From NCBI RefSeq assembly GCF_002243175.1, contig NZ_NDYF01000002.1:1-64000 (forward strand): a stretch of DNA of 64,000 nt, in the 5' to 3' direction. How positions within the stretch are numbered: the stretch's first letter is position 1; the number at the start of each line of letters is the position of its first letter. Positions 42,647-51,787 of the stretch are shown piece after piece. The notes beneath the pieces are model-generated. The model was not told the origin of the DNA, ran no database searches, and saw only the letters and a list, made by a program, of their open reading frames with translations. The position numbers and the translations under genes are program-made. This DNA comes from Finegoldia magna_J. GTDB taxonomy: Bacteria; Bacillota; Clostridia; Tissierellales; Peptoniphilaceae.

Positions 42647-42792
42647 AAATTACCTCCTATTTTTTCGACAATTTGCATTGCCTTTGTAATATAATCTTAT
42701 CAAATACAACGTACAAAATCTTAATTATAGAAGATTTCAATAAATGATGGAGGATTTATAGCGTTTTCATATAAATAAAAATAAAGTTTATG

Positions 42793-42801
42793 TGATATAA
42801 T
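42793..42801 (+). promoter_or_regulatory. Extended -10 promoter of the pst operon
   Basis: TGATATAAT, an extended -10 (TG-N-TATAAT) with no clear -35. No Pho box could be recognised with confidence. Confidence 0.5.
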
Positions 42802-42827
42802 ATAACTATAAAATTTAGGAGGGTAAT

Positions 42828-43781
42828 ATGAAAAAGCTTTACAAATTATTAGTTTTGATGATGGTTATGGCGATAGGATTCACAGGATGTGCCAATAATT
42901 CTGACAAAACTAATTCTAATGAAAAAACCGCAGAAAAAACTGAAGAAAAAGAATCAAAAGAAGATTCAAAAGCAAAAGAAAACTACGAAATCAGCTTCAG
43001 TGGTTCATCTACTCTAGCACCTGTTATCAGTAAGATTTCAACAACTTTTATCGAAAAGAATGTTACTTGGGATAAGGTAGATTCTTCATTACCAGACAAG
43101 AACATAACTATTTATGTATCAGCTGGTGGATCTGGTGCAGGAGTAAAGGCTGTGTTGGACAACGTTGCAAACTTCGGAATGTTAGCGCGTGAAGTAAAAG
43201 ACAAGGAAAAAGAAAAAGTTAAAGATTACAAAGAATACAACTTGGGATTAGACGCATTGACACTTGCTGTTAATCCAAAAAATAATGTAATTGCAGCAAA
43301 ACAAGGTAACTTAACTAAGGAAGAAATTGTGAAGATTTTCTCCGGAGAATACAAAAAATGGAGCGATGTAGACCCATCACTTCCACAAGAAGATATCGTA
43401 GTTGTAACTCGTGATTTAAGTGGTGGTGCACACGAAGTATTCCAAAAGAAAGTTATGAAAGATGTAAAAGTTAGACAAGATGCAATACAAGCACCAACTA
43501 TGGGAGCTTTGGTTTCTAAGATTATCGAAAATCCAAATGCAATTGGATACGCATCATTTGGTATCGCAAATCAAAACAAAGGCAAACTAATTCCTTTGAA
43601 AGTTGATGGCGTTGAACCTACAGAAGAAAATATTTTGAATAAATCATATTACATTTCAAGACCTTTAGTCATTATGAAGAGCGGCGATTTGACAAAAACG
43701 GAACAACTTTTCATAGATTATCTAAACTCAAAAGAAGGTAAGGAAACTATAAAAGATATGGGATTCATTCCTAACAAATAA
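42828..43781 (+). CDS. pstS: Phosphate ABC transporter substrate-binding lipoprotein
   Basis: 317 residues. Signal peptide with lipobox FTGC (Cys ~20) and a Lys/Glu-rich linker (~24-50). The PBP-like domain has the phosphate-site segments FSGSSTLAPVISKIS, YVSAGGSGAGVKAVLD and TRDLSGGAHEVFQKK. It captures phosphate outside the cell. GGAGGG precedes the ATG. A hairpin between it and pstC (43787-43812) probably makes the pstS transcript more abundant. Confidence 0.88.
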   Translation: MKKLYKLLVLMMVMAIGFTGCANNSDKTNSNEKTAEKTEEKESKEDSKAKENYEISFSGSSTLAPVISKISTTFIEKNVTWDKVDSSLPDKNITIYVSAGGSGAGVKAVLDNVANFGMLAREVKDKEKEKVKDYKEYNLGLDALTLAVNPKNNVIAAKQGNLTKEEIVKIFSGEYKKWSDVDPSLPQEDIVVVTRDLSGGAHEVFQKKVMKDVKVRQDAIQAPTMGALVSKIIENPNAIGYASFGIANQNKGKLIPLKVDGVEPTEENILNKSYYISRPLVIMKSGDLTKTEQLFIDYLNSKEGKETIKDMGFIPNK

Positions 43782-43786
43782 ATTCA

Positions 43787-43812
43787 AAAGCAAAGTGATA
43801 TCACTTTGCTTT
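43787..43812 (+). terminator. Partial terminator between pstS and pstC
   Basis: AAAGCAAAGTGA (43787-43798) pairs with TCACTTTGCTTT (43801-43812), ending in T5. Confidence 0.7.
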
Positions 43813-43843
43813 TTGTACATAATAGCAAAGTTGAGGGGTCGTT

Positions 43844-44710
43844 ATGAGAACAAAAAACAACATATTTAAAACTTTGGTGTATATTTTTGCTTTCTTTTCC
43901 ATAGCTTTATTATTGATACTGATAGGATTTATGTTCAAAGAATCACTTCCTTTTTTCAAACAATACAGCGTTAATAAGTTTTTGTTAGGAAATTTGTGGG
44001 ATTCTATGGATGGAAGTTTCGGAGCTTTCAATATAATTCTGGCAAGTTTTTATATTGCACTGTTGGCTTGTGTATTTTCATTTCCAATTAGCTACGGATT
44101 ATCGCTTATGATTGTGTTTTACACAAACAATAAAGTGAAAACTTTAGTGAGTTGGATAATCAGAATTCTTGCGGGAATTCCTTCGATTATTTACGGATTT
44201 TTCGGGTTGTTTGTAATCGTGAAATTCTTTGAGAAAAACTTCGAAATGGCAGCAGGAGAATCGGTGTTCGCAGGAAGCGTTATATTATCCATAATGATTT
44301 TGCCTTATTTTGTGGAAGTGTTGACTGAAACTTTTGAAAAGATAAAACAAAAATACAAAAGACAATCGGACTGTTTTGGAATTAGCAAGGAATATTTCAT
44401 CAGAAAAATCGTACTCAAACAAAGTCTACGAAGTGCATTCAGTGGCTTCGTACTTGCGTTTTCAAGAGCGATTGGAGAGACTATGGCAGTGATGATGGTG
44501 ATAGGAAACGCGCCAATATTTCCGAAATTTTCCTCGAAAGCAGAGACTATCGCTTCATTGATTGCATTGGAAGTGGGAATGAGTGAAGCGGGAAGTTTGC
44601 ACTATCACGCGCTTTATGCGTGTTCATTTGTGCTTTTGGTTTTCGTGATTATACTGGATATAATACTTTTTGTTACTAAAAAGAGGACTGATAATTATGA
44701 CGAAGTTTAA
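43844..44710 (+). CDS. pstC: Phosphate ABC transporter permease PstC
   Basis: 288 residues, six membrane helices. GGVI-type segments include FPISYGLSLMIVFY, RILAGIPSIIYGFFGLFVI and the EAA loop (KQSLRSAFSGFVLAFSRAIG, then ETMAVMMVIGNAP), a classic PstC/PstA signature. GAGGGGTCGTT precedes the ATG. The downstream pstA start overlaps its end by 14 bases. Confidence 0.9.
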   Translation: MRTKNNIFKTLVYIFAFFSIALLLILIGFMFKESLPFFKQYSVNKFLLGNLWDSMDGSFGAFNIILASFYIALLACVFSFPISYGLSLMIVFYTNNKVKTLVSWIIRILAGIPSIIYGFFGLFVIVKFFEKNFEMAAGESVFAGSVILSIMILPYFVEVLTETFEKIKQKYKRQSDCFGISKEYFIRKIVLKQSLRSAFSGFVLAFSRAIGETMAVMMVIGNAPIFPKFSSKAETIASLIALEVGMSEAGSLHYHALYACSFVLLVFVIILDIILFVTKKRTDNYDEV

Positions 44711-45548
44711 GGATTTTTTGATTAAATTGTGGGTGTATTTATCATTTGCAGTAGTGTTTTTCTTCGTGTTCAAGATTTTTTATTTTTTAATATCAAAAGG
44801 GATATCGTCTGTTAATTTAAAATTTCTGACACAAAATCCTCAAGGACTTCCTCTTGGAACTACGGGTGGAATAAAATCCAGCATAATTGGATCTTTTTGG
44901 TTGATGATAATTGCAATGGGAATTTCAACATTATTGGGTGTTTTTTGTGCGATTTACAGAGTTTTTTATTGCAAATCTGAAATTTTGAAATCAGTAATTA
45001 CATTAATAATACAATGCATCGCATCCATTCCTTCAATAATAATTGGGATGTTTGTGTACGGATTTTTCATAGTAACACTTAACATATCCAAAAGTTTACT
45101 CACAGCATCCATCGCACTTTCGTTGATTGTGTTTCCATTTGTAGAAGTGAATATCGAAAAATCAATCGCAGAAATCAACAAAAACACAATCAAAGACAGT
45201 TTTTCACTCGGAATTGACAAGACTTATATGATAAGAAAACTCGTAATGCCAATGATTTCTAGAAATATCATCACGATTTCGCTATTGGCAGGAAGTTATG
45301 CGATAGGAGCGACAGCGCCACTTCTACTCACAGGAGCGGTGTTCATGAATAATTCCGTTGGATTGTTCAAGCCAGTAACAGCGCTGCCTTTTCATTTGCA
45401 CATGCTACTTAGCCAATCGATCGCAATCGAGAAAGCCTACGCGACGGCTTTGGTGCTTATCATGATATTGATAATTCTACACATATTAGCTTATGTGGTG
45501 CTAGTATTTTCGGGAGGTAAAATAGTTGAGCATATTACAAATAAATAA
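44697..45548 (+). CDS. pstA: Phosphate ABC transporter permease PstA
   Basis: 283 residues from the ATG at 44697, which has AGAGGA just upstream; an in-frame TTG at 44670 is less likely. Six membrane helices with PQGLPLGTTGGIKSSIIGS, IIQCIASIPSIIIGMFVYG and SYAIGATAPLLLTGAVF. It pairs with PstC as the inner-membrane channel. Its 3' end overlaps pstB by 23 bases. Confidence 0.9.
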   Translation: MTKFKDFLIKLWVYLSFAVVFFFVFKIFYFLISKGISSVNLKFLTQNPQGLPLGTTGGIKSSIIGSFWLMIIAMGISTLLGVFCAIYRVFYCKSEILKSVITLIIQCIASIPSIIIGMFVYGFFIVTLNISKSLLTASIALSLIVFPFVEVNIEKSIAEINKNTIKDSFSLGIDKTYMIRKLVMPMISRNIITISLLAGSYAIGATAPLLLTGAVFMNNSVGLFKPVTALPFHLHMLLSQSIAIEKAYATALVLIMILIILHILAYVVLVFSGGKIVEHITNK

Positions 45549-46203
45549 CCTAAACATATCCTACAAAGAAAAAAATATATTACAAAATGTGAATTTGACC
45601 GTTGAAGAAAACGAAATAATCAGCATAATGGGAAATTCTGGATCGGGCAAATCCACATTCTTGTCTTGTTTGAACGGATTTTTGACAGAAAATGGCGGAC
45701 AATATTCGGGACAAATATTATTCGACGGCACAGACATCTCACAATACAAACTAATTGATTTGAGAAGACAAATCTCAATGTTGTTTCAAGATTCCACAGT
45801 ATTTGACATGTCCATTGAAAAAAATCTCACATATACATTGGAATATTTTTTAGGCAAAAATTACGACAAAAAATCAAAAATAGAACAAATACTCAAAAGC
45901 GTGAACTTGTACGAAGAATTAAAAGACAATCTGAAAATGAATGCCAACAAACTATCCGGAGGACAAAAACAAAGACTTTGTATCGCCAGAATGCTCACGA
46001 CAAATCCAAAAATATTAATATTTGATGAACCTTGCTCATCTTTGGATTTGCAAAACACATTGGCAATAGAAAATCTTTTGAAAAACTTGTCGCAAAACTA
46101 CACCATCATAATTTCAACCCATAATACAGACCAAGCAAAAAGAATTTCTGATAGAATTCTTTTCATTGAGGATAAAAAACTGGTTGAACACAATGAAATA
46201 TAA
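45526..46203 (+). CDS. pstB: Phosphate ABC transporter ATPase PstB
   Basis: 225 residues, TTG start at 45526 after GGGAGGT. Walker A GNSGSGKSTFL (~36), Q-loop MLFQDSTVFDMS, signature LSGGQKQRLCIARML (~138), Walker B ILIFDEPCSSLD (~158) and switch His in ISTHN. It is 25-30 residues shorter than usual PstB. No phoU follows; a response regulator gene begins 26 bases later. Confidence 0.85.
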   Translation: MSILQINNLNISYKEKNILQNVNLTVEENEIISIMGNSGSGKSTFLSCLNGFLTENGGQYSGQILFDGTDISQYKLIDLRRQISMLFQDSTVFDMSIEKNLTYTLEYFLGKNYDKKSKIEQILKSVNLYEELKDNLKMNANKLSGGQKQRLCIARMLTTNPKILIFDEPCSSLDLQNTLAIENLLKNLSQNYTIIISTHNTDQAKRISDRILFIEDKKLVEHNEI

Positions 46204-46229
46204 TAAAAGATTTAAGGACGAGAGAAAAT

Positions 46230-46931
46230 ATGAGAATTATGGTAGTTGAAGATGATATTGATTTATCAGAATTAATTAAGATGTATTTGATTCCAGAAGG
46301 ATGGGAGATAGATATTTTTCATACAGGTAAAAAAGCAGTAGAAAGTTTCGATCAAAATCACTATGATTTAATATTATTGGACTTATTGCTTCCAGATATT
46401 AATGGATTTGAGATATGCAAACAAATACGAGAAAAATCTACAATTCCAATAATTATGCTGACGGCTTTGGAAGATTCGATTCATAAAGCGCAAGGATTAA
46501 ACATGGGTGCAGACGACTATATCATAAAACCATTTGATCCAACAGAATTAGTCGCTAGGATTAAATCCAATCTTAGAAGAAGTTATGAATTTTCTGCTGT
46601 AAAATCTGTAAACTATGAAGAATACGAACCTGACGAACTAGTTGTAGGAAATTTGCGTTTAAACAGAAAAACTCATAAAAGCTTTTACAATGAAATAGAA
46701 ATAACTTTAACGCCGAAAGAATTCGAAATTTTGTGGCTGTTGATGGAAAAACCTGATGATGTTCATAATATGGACGAAATACATTATAGAATATGGAAAG
46801 ATGAAGTGCTATCAACAGAGGTAAATCCTGTTATGGTGCATATAAGAAGAATACGAAGTAAATTTGAAAAACATGGAATACGTTCAATAATAAAGACAAT
46901 TTGGGGAGTGGGGTATAAGATTAATGCGTAA
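46230..46931 (+). CDS. OmpR/PhoB-family response regulator
   Basis: 233 residues. The receiver domain has VVEDDID (acid pocket), phospho-acceptor Asp in DLILLDLLLPD (~52), Thr in IIMLTALED and Lys in DDYIIKPFDP. The winged-helix DNA-binding domain spans ~130-233 (LTPKEFEILWLLMEKPDDVH, VNPVMVHIRRIRSKF). Its end overlaps the kinase gene by eight bases. Its place right after pstSCAB suggests phosphate control, though the bacteriocin locus downstream is the other candidate target. Confidence 0.88.
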   Translation: MRIMVVEDDIDLSELIKMYLIPEGWEIDIFHTGKKAVESFDQNHYDLILLDLLLPDINGFEICKQIREKSTIPIIMLTALEDSIHKAQGLNMGADDYIIKPFDPTELVARIKSNLRRSYEFSAVKSVNYEEYEPDELVVGNLRLNRKTHKSFYNEIEITLTPKEFEILWLLMEKPDDVHNMDEIHYRIWKDEVLSTEVNPVMVHIRRIRSKFEKHGIRSIIKTIWGVGYKINA

Positions 46932-48006
46932 AGAAAATTCATATATTAAAAGAATTATTCTGTATCAATGTTTATGGATAGCTGTTGGAATTTTTATTAC
47001 ATTTGCTTTTCATCAATTGATAGATAGTTTGATAATTTATAATATCGATACAGAAGCCGAGTTAAGTCCAATATATAAGATTTATTTTGGATTTGGTAAT
47101 TACTTTTTCATTATGCTAGGGGTAATCTTCATAATCATCGGATGCTTTTACATTCAGAATAAAGAATTCGAAAAATATCGCGAGTATTTTGAATCTGGAA
47201 TTAAATATATTAAAGGCGAAGTACCTACTATTGGAGAATTCCACGAATCTTTATCTAACGAAAGATTGGATTTCATTAATATTAGAAAACTCATTTTAGA
47301 GATGGAAAATAATTATGAACTAGCATATAAGGAAAAAACAGATTTGCTGACGTATTTGGCACACGATATCAAAACTCCACTATCAAATTTATTGGGTTAT
47401 TCTACTTTGCTTTACGATGAAGATAATTTAACTGATGAACAGCAACGAAAGTTTATAAAAGTTATCTATGAAAATGTGAAATCATTAAATAGTTTGAGCG
47501 AGGATTTCTTCTCTTATTTGAAATTCAATTTGAATGAAATCCCTATTAATATCAAAAAGTTTGATGCAGAGCTATTTTTAAAACAATGGGAAGAAGAAAG
47601 AAAAACATTGGTAAACGATAACGTTTTGGATATTAGATTTGCAAATGCTTCCGGCAAAGAAATTAATACAGACCCTGAATTACTCGTGAGGATTTTGGAT
47701 AATTTGGTATCGAACGCGACCAAATACTCAAAAAAGGGTACGACCATAATTGTTGAAGTTGAGATAAAGGATAAATCATTAAATTTGACGGTTAAAAATG
47801 AAATCGAAAATAATTTAAACGTAGATTGGAAATTGGTGAAAAATAAATTTTATCGCGGAGATATGTCACGAAATCGCATAAAAAACAATGGATCTGGAGT
47901 TGGACTTACAATTGTAAATGATATTGTGACACATTTGAATGGAAAATTTGATTTGTGCAATAAAGATAATTGGGTAATTGCAAATGTAATTATTCCCGTA
48001 TATTAA
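46924..48006 (+). CDS. Sensor histidine kinase (VanS-like)
   Basis: 360 residues. Two membrane helices (~10-35 and ~56-75) enclose a short extracellular loop of about 20 residues, too small for a classical ligand domain. H-box LAHDIKTPLSNLLGYS (~145), N-box LVRILDNLVSNATKYS (~258), G-boxes RIKNNGSGVGLTIVND. Phosphorylates the response regulator encoded just upstream. The small sensor loop suggests sensing within or near the membrane, for instance via the transporter or bacteriocin stress. Confidence 0.88.
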   Translation: MRKENSYIKRIILYQCLWIAVGIFITFAFHQLIDSLIIYNIDTEAELSPIYKIYFGFGNYFFIMLGVIFIIIGCFYIQNKEFEKYREYFESGIKYIKGEVPTIGEFHESLSNERLDFINIRKLILEMENNYELAYKEKTDLLTYLAHDIKTPLSNLLGYSTLLYDEDNLTDEQQRKFIKVIYENVKSLNSLSEDFFSYLKFNLNEIPINIKKFDAELFLKQWEEERKTLVNDNVLDIRFANASGKEINTDPELLVRILDNLVSNATKYSKKGTTIIVEVEIKDKSLNLTVKNEIENNLNVDWKLVKNKFYRGDMSRNRIKNNGSGVGLTIVNDIVTHLNGKFDLCNKDNWVIANVIIPVY

Positions 48007-48061
48007 AAAGAAAGAAAAAAGCAAGAATTAATACAAGAAAACTTAATCTCTTATTTTCAAG

Positions 48062-48096
48062 ACTAACCTATAATGAATTTATAAGGTTAGTTTTTT
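48062..48096 (+). terminator. Terminator of the pst/two-component operon
   Basis: ACTAACCT (48062-48069) pairs with AGGTTAGT (48084-48091), then T6. The rest of 48007-48257 is AT-rich and must contain the bacteriocin promoter. Confidence 0.8.
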
Positions 48097-48257
48097 ATTT
48101 ACATAGCTATAGTAAATCAAATAATTGTTTATAAAACATAAAAAGGGGATGATTTGTTATGTGATTTTCTGCATTTATCAGATGAAAAATAACATTAAAA
48201 ATCTATTACAATTATTTTATTATTGACTAATGAATATATTTGAAGGGAGAAAATTAT

Positions 48258-48644
48258 ATGAAAAAACTAGTATTATCAGCTTTATTATTGTCGGGATTGT
48301 TGTTTACTTCTACAGGAACTGTTTATGCACAAAATAATAGTGACTTACCATATGTTAAAGGGTTAGGATATGAAGTAGAAGTATTGGAAAATGATGAAAA
48401 TGAAATTACTTTTTATAGCTATGATAGTGGATGGAAAAATTTCTTAGGTGGTAGATGGAGACATGGAGTTAATTCAAGTCAAGTATGGTCAAATTTTGAT
48501 CATAGCTACAAAACACACAAGACTACTGTAAGAGGTTCACAAGGGAAATACTCTTATTCAGGATGGGTTGGTGCTGGTAGAAGGGCATCAGCTTCATGGG
48601 AAAAAGCATTTACAGGAAACAGAGCATGGGCTGACGTTAAATAA
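48258..48644 (+). CDS. Lactococcin 972-family bacteriocin precursor
   Basis: 128 residues from the ATG at 48258 (AAGGGAGAAAA upstream). Sec signal peptide MKKLVLSALLLSGLLFTSTG, cleaved after VYA. The mature ~103 residues are Gly/Trp/Ser rich: GGRWRHGVNSSQVWSNFDHS, then HKTTVRGSQGKYSYSGWVGA and SASWEKAFTGNRAWADVK. These are the family hallmarks. Lactococcin 972 is an unmodified homodimeric bacteriocin that blocks septum formation by binding lipid II. The next two genes are its usual membrane protein and ATPase, expected to provide immunity or export. Own terminator follows. Confidence 0.9.
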   Translation: MKKLVLSALLLSGLLFTSTGTVYAQNNSDLPYVKGLGYEVEVLENDENEITFYSYDSGWKNFLGGRWRHGVNSSQVWSNFDHSYKTHKTTVRGSQGKYSYSGWVGAGRRASASWEKAFTGNRAWADVK

Positions 48645-48658
48645 ACTATGTAATGATT

Positions 48659-48703
48659 CAGAAGTTCCAATTTGAGATTACGAAGATTGGAACTTCTGTT
48701 TTT
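48659..48703 (+). terminator. Terminator after the bacteriocin gene
   Basis: CAGAAGTTCCAA (48659-48670) pairs with TTGGAACTTCTG (48687-48698), then T5. Partial read-through would give lower expression of the transporter genes. Confidence 0.85.
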
Positions 48704-48730
48704 AAATAGATTCATAGAAGGGAATAGGTT

Positions 48731-50890
48731 ATGAAAAAAGTAATAGGCTTATTAACATTTTTATTTGTTTTTGTTGTAGGATTAGGATTTTTCTATAGTA
48801 AAGATTCATGTGTTATGGAGTTTTTTATAAGAGAATTTAATACTACCGTAAATGTAACTACTAAGCCACAAAATATTGAAAATAATATCATTGAAATTCA
48901 GAAAATTGCGAAGAAAAATAAAATTAGTTTCATCAAAGAAGTATACATACCTAAAAATTCTTTAAAAGAAAAACAAAAAATAAATATATTTATTTACCTT
49001 GATGATGCTACGTGGTTTAAGAAATCATTTAAGAATATTGATATCGATGAAAATGACAATGGTATTAATAAGTTCAAAAATGTAAATAAGAATAGCCTTT
49101 TGACTAGTAAAAAAATTGATTTTATTGATTATTCTAAAATTGAAAATCTTACTTTTAATGGAGATTATCATATTAAAGGAACACCTTCTAATGTTCAGAA
49201 ATTTATCAATGAATTAAATAGTAGACAAGATTTGGGCATTGATACGAGTGTTGATAAATCTTTTTCAGTTGCCAGTGAAGTTACTCAAAAACAAGCCATA
49301 TTATACGTAATGCTTATTTTAGTAATTATTTTTGCTTTATTATTTAGCATTGTAATTTATAATTCATCACTTTCTAAGGAAATATCGATAATTTCTCTAT
49401 TGGGTCATGATAAATTGAGTTTTTGCTATAAAAAGGCAATGAATTTGTTGGAAATTCCAATATTGATTTCTTTGATAGGAATGTTTAGCTTTTTATTTTA
49501 TTTGACAAACCCAGACTCAATGATCGGATTTTTAATATCTATCAAACCGATATTATTATTACTTGGAGTAATAGGATTTACATTGATACTATTCTATTTT
49601 CTTATGCTTTACTTTAGAGTTAAGAATGTTAGCACTATTTCGTGGTTAAAAGGCTACAAAAAAAGATATAAAATAAGTCCTGTGATTTTTAAAGTTATTT
49701 CATTTTCTGTTGTCCTGTATCTTTTTGTAGTAACAGTGTTTGGATTAAGCGATTATGTTACTTCTACTTCATATTTTGATGCATGGGAGAAATCGAAGAA
49801 TTATGCAAATATAGCTTGTGCATGGCCGTGGACTTATGTTGAAAATGATGATAAATTTGAAAAAATAGTAGTACCTAAATTAAATAATTTATGGGATGAA
49901 TTAGATTCTAAAGGGGCAATACTATTTTTCGCACCAAATATCCAATATGTAAATGATGATGAATACTTAAATAATCAGGTTTTTATGGGAAGGTATGCTT
50001 ATATCAACAAAAATTACCTTGAACTAAATAACTTAGTTGATGAAAAAGACAAACCATTAGCTAAATATACGCCTAATTCTAATGAATGGATTATATTTGT
50101 ACCTGAAAATATTTCAATAACTGATAATGATAGGCAAAATATAAGAAAATCACATGTGCTTAATTGTACGACTAAACAAGACAATGTCAGTGAGAAGTAT
50201 ATTAAAATTAAGGAAAAGCAGCATGTTTTTACATTTGATAGTCAGCAAAAAATAAATAATCCAGATATATTGAATTATGCTTTGATTATGGTTAATGGAA
50301 AAGAATTAGTGCCTACTGGAGAGATTAAACTACCATCATTGGTTAACGGGAAGTTTCATCCTTATATTTCAAATCCTACTAAATGCTATGAATATTTAAA
50401 ACCAGTTATTCAAAAAACAGGATCGTCTCCTTATATACTTTACGTTACAAGCGTTTATGATGAAGTCATTGAAAAAATAGAAATGTATAAGACGGAAACT
50501 ATTATTTATCTTTTAGGGTTTTTACTATCGGTTTTAGTATTGTTTGTAACGATAAAAATAGATGGAGAATCATATTTTTATAATTACGGACAAAAAATCT
50601 ACGTTTCTAGATTGCTGGGATATGGTTTTAAATCTATCCATAAATCTAAATTAATTCAGATTATAGTTGGATTTATCGTAAGTGTTATTATTTGTTTTAT
50701 GATAATACTTTTTACGATATATTTTAGAAGTTTTGGATTTTTTGAACCAAGAGATGGATGGAATTTAAGAAAATTATTAATTTGTCTAATAATGTCAATT
50801 ATTAGCATTATTATTTGTTTCATGTATGAAATTATTAACGTAAAAAAGAACGAAAAAAGTTTAGTGACAAAGATAAAGGAAGGTAATTAA
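48731..50890 (+). CDS. Bacteriocin-associated integral membrane protein (lactococcin 972 locus)
   Basis: 719 residues. An N-terminal helix, a large extracellular domain (~30-180), then three helices (~190-300), a long second extracellular part (~345-590) and three final helices (~595-710). This FtsX-like double plan matches the TIGR01654 family of membrane proteins that always accompany lactococcin 972-type genes. It presumably forms an ABC complex with the ATPase encoded one base downstream. Whether it exports, processes or protects from the bacteriocin is not settled. Confidence 0.85.
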   Translation: MKKVIGLLTFLFVFVVGLGFFYSKDSCVMEFFIREFNTTVNVTTKPQNIENNIIEIQKIAKKNKISFIKEVYIPKNSLKEKQKINIFIYLDDATWFKKSFKNIDIDENDNGINKFKNVNKNSLLTSKKIDFIDYSKIENLTFNGDYHIKGTPSNVQKFINELNSRQDLGIDTSVDKSFSVASEVTQKQAILYVMLILVIIFALLFSIVIYNSSLSKEISIISLLGHDKLSFCYKKAMNLLEIPILISLIGMFSFLFYLTNPDSMIGFLISIKPILLLLGVIGFTLILFYFLMLYFRVKNVSTISWLKGYKKRYKISPVIFKVISFSVVLYLFVVTVFGLSDYVTSTSYFDAWEKSKNYANIACAWPWTYVENDDKFEKIVVPKLNNLWDELDSKGAILFFAPNIQYVNDDEYLNNQVFMGRYAYINKNYLELNNLVDEKDKPLAKYTPNSNEWIIFVPENISITDNDRQNIRKSHVLNCTTKQDNVSEKYIKIKEKQHVFTFDSQQKINNPDILNYALIMVNGKELVPTGEIKLPSLVNGKFHPYISNPTKCYEYLKPVIQKTGSSPYILYVTSVYDEVIEKIEMYKTETIIYLLGFLLSVLVLFVTIKIDGESYFYNYGQKIYVSRLLGYGFKSIHKSKLIQIIVGFIVSVIICFMIILFTIYFRSFGFFEPRDGWNLRKLLICLIMSIISIIICFMYEIINVKKNEKSLVTKIKEGN

Positions 50891-51574
50891 ATGAATATTG
50901 ATAAACCTCAAATATCATTGAAAAACATATCGAAAAAATATGGGAACCATAAAATATTAGAAAATATTAATCTTGACATTTATCAAGGAGATTTTATTTG
51001 CATTTTTGGGAAAAGTGGTGGTGGCAAGACAACGCTATTAAATATAATTGGAACGCTTGAAGAATATGATGAAGGGGAATTGATTTGCTTTTCTAAACAT
51101 AATCCAATTAGAAATGGAAAAGAATCTGAACTTTTACGAAGGTATAAAATAGCATATCTTTTTCAAAACTTTGCTTTAGTTGATAATATGACAGTTCAAG
51201 AAAATTTGAATTTGGCAGTAAAATACAGTAGAAGTACAGATAAAAAATCAATTATAAAAAAAGCTCTTATGAATATGGGAATAGAAGACAAGCTTAAATC
51301 AAAAATATTTGAATTATCAGGTGGAGAGCAGCAAAGAGTAGCTCTTGCGAGAAATATGGTTAAGCCATACGAAATAATGTTAGCAGACGAACCGACAGGA
51401 TCGTTAGATAGTGAAAACAAAAAGATTGTAATTGATACACTTGTAAAACTAAACAAACTGGGGAAAACTATAATTGTTGTTAGTCATGATAAAGAATTTG
51501 AAAAAATTGCGCACAAGAATTATATTATTGAAAACGGAACATTAAAACAGCTGAGATTTACTGTGGAGAAATAA
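50891..51574 (+). CDS. Bacteriocin-locus ABC transporter ATPase
   Basis: 227 residues: Walker A GKSGGGKTTLLNIIG (~38), Q-loop YLFQNFALVDNMTV, signature LSGGEQQRVALARNM (~138), Walker B IMLADEPTGSLD (~158) and switch His VSHDKEF. This is the MacB/LolD-type subfamily that works with FtsX-like permeases. It starts directly after the stop of the membrane protein gene (AGGAAGGTAATTA ribosome site inside that gene). Confidence 0.9.
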   Translation: MNIDKPQISLKNISKKYGNHKILENINLDIYQGDFICIFGKSGGGKTTLLNIIGTLEEYDEGELICFSKHNPIRNGKESELLRRYKIAYLFQNFALVDNMTVQENLNLAVKYSRSTDKKSIIKKALMNMGIEDKLKSKIFELSGGEQQRVALARNMVKPYEIMLADEPTGSLDSENKKIVIDTLVKLNKLGKTIIVVSHDKEFEKIAHKNYIIENGTLKQLRFTVEK

Positions 51575-51649
51575 TAGAATATTTGGAATTATAATATCAG
51601 GTTATTATTTCAAGGATCTGATACACAAAACTTTTCACATACTTCAATT

Positions 51650-51683
51650 ATCCTACGTGCTATTTTTGCAGGTAGGATTTTTT
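51650..51683 (+). terminator. Terminator of the bacteriocin operon
   Basis: ATCCTACGTGC (51650-51660) pairs with GCAGGTAGGAT (51668-51678), then T6. Confidence 0.85.
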
Positions 51684-51742
51684 TATTCAATCCCTAAGAA
51701 ATTCTAAAGATTACAGAAAAAATAAGCAAATTTAATGAAGTT

Positions 51743-51752
51743 GTGATATAAT
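51743..51752 (+). promoter_or_regulatory. Extended -10 promoter of the ManNAcA genes
   Basis: TGTGATATAAT-type sequence (TG-N-TATAAT; TATAAT at 51747-51752) about 35 bases before the glycosyltransferase start. Same form as the pst promoter. Confidence 0.5.
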
Positions 51753-51787
51753 TTTAACTGTTAAATATATTAATAGGATGATGAAAA

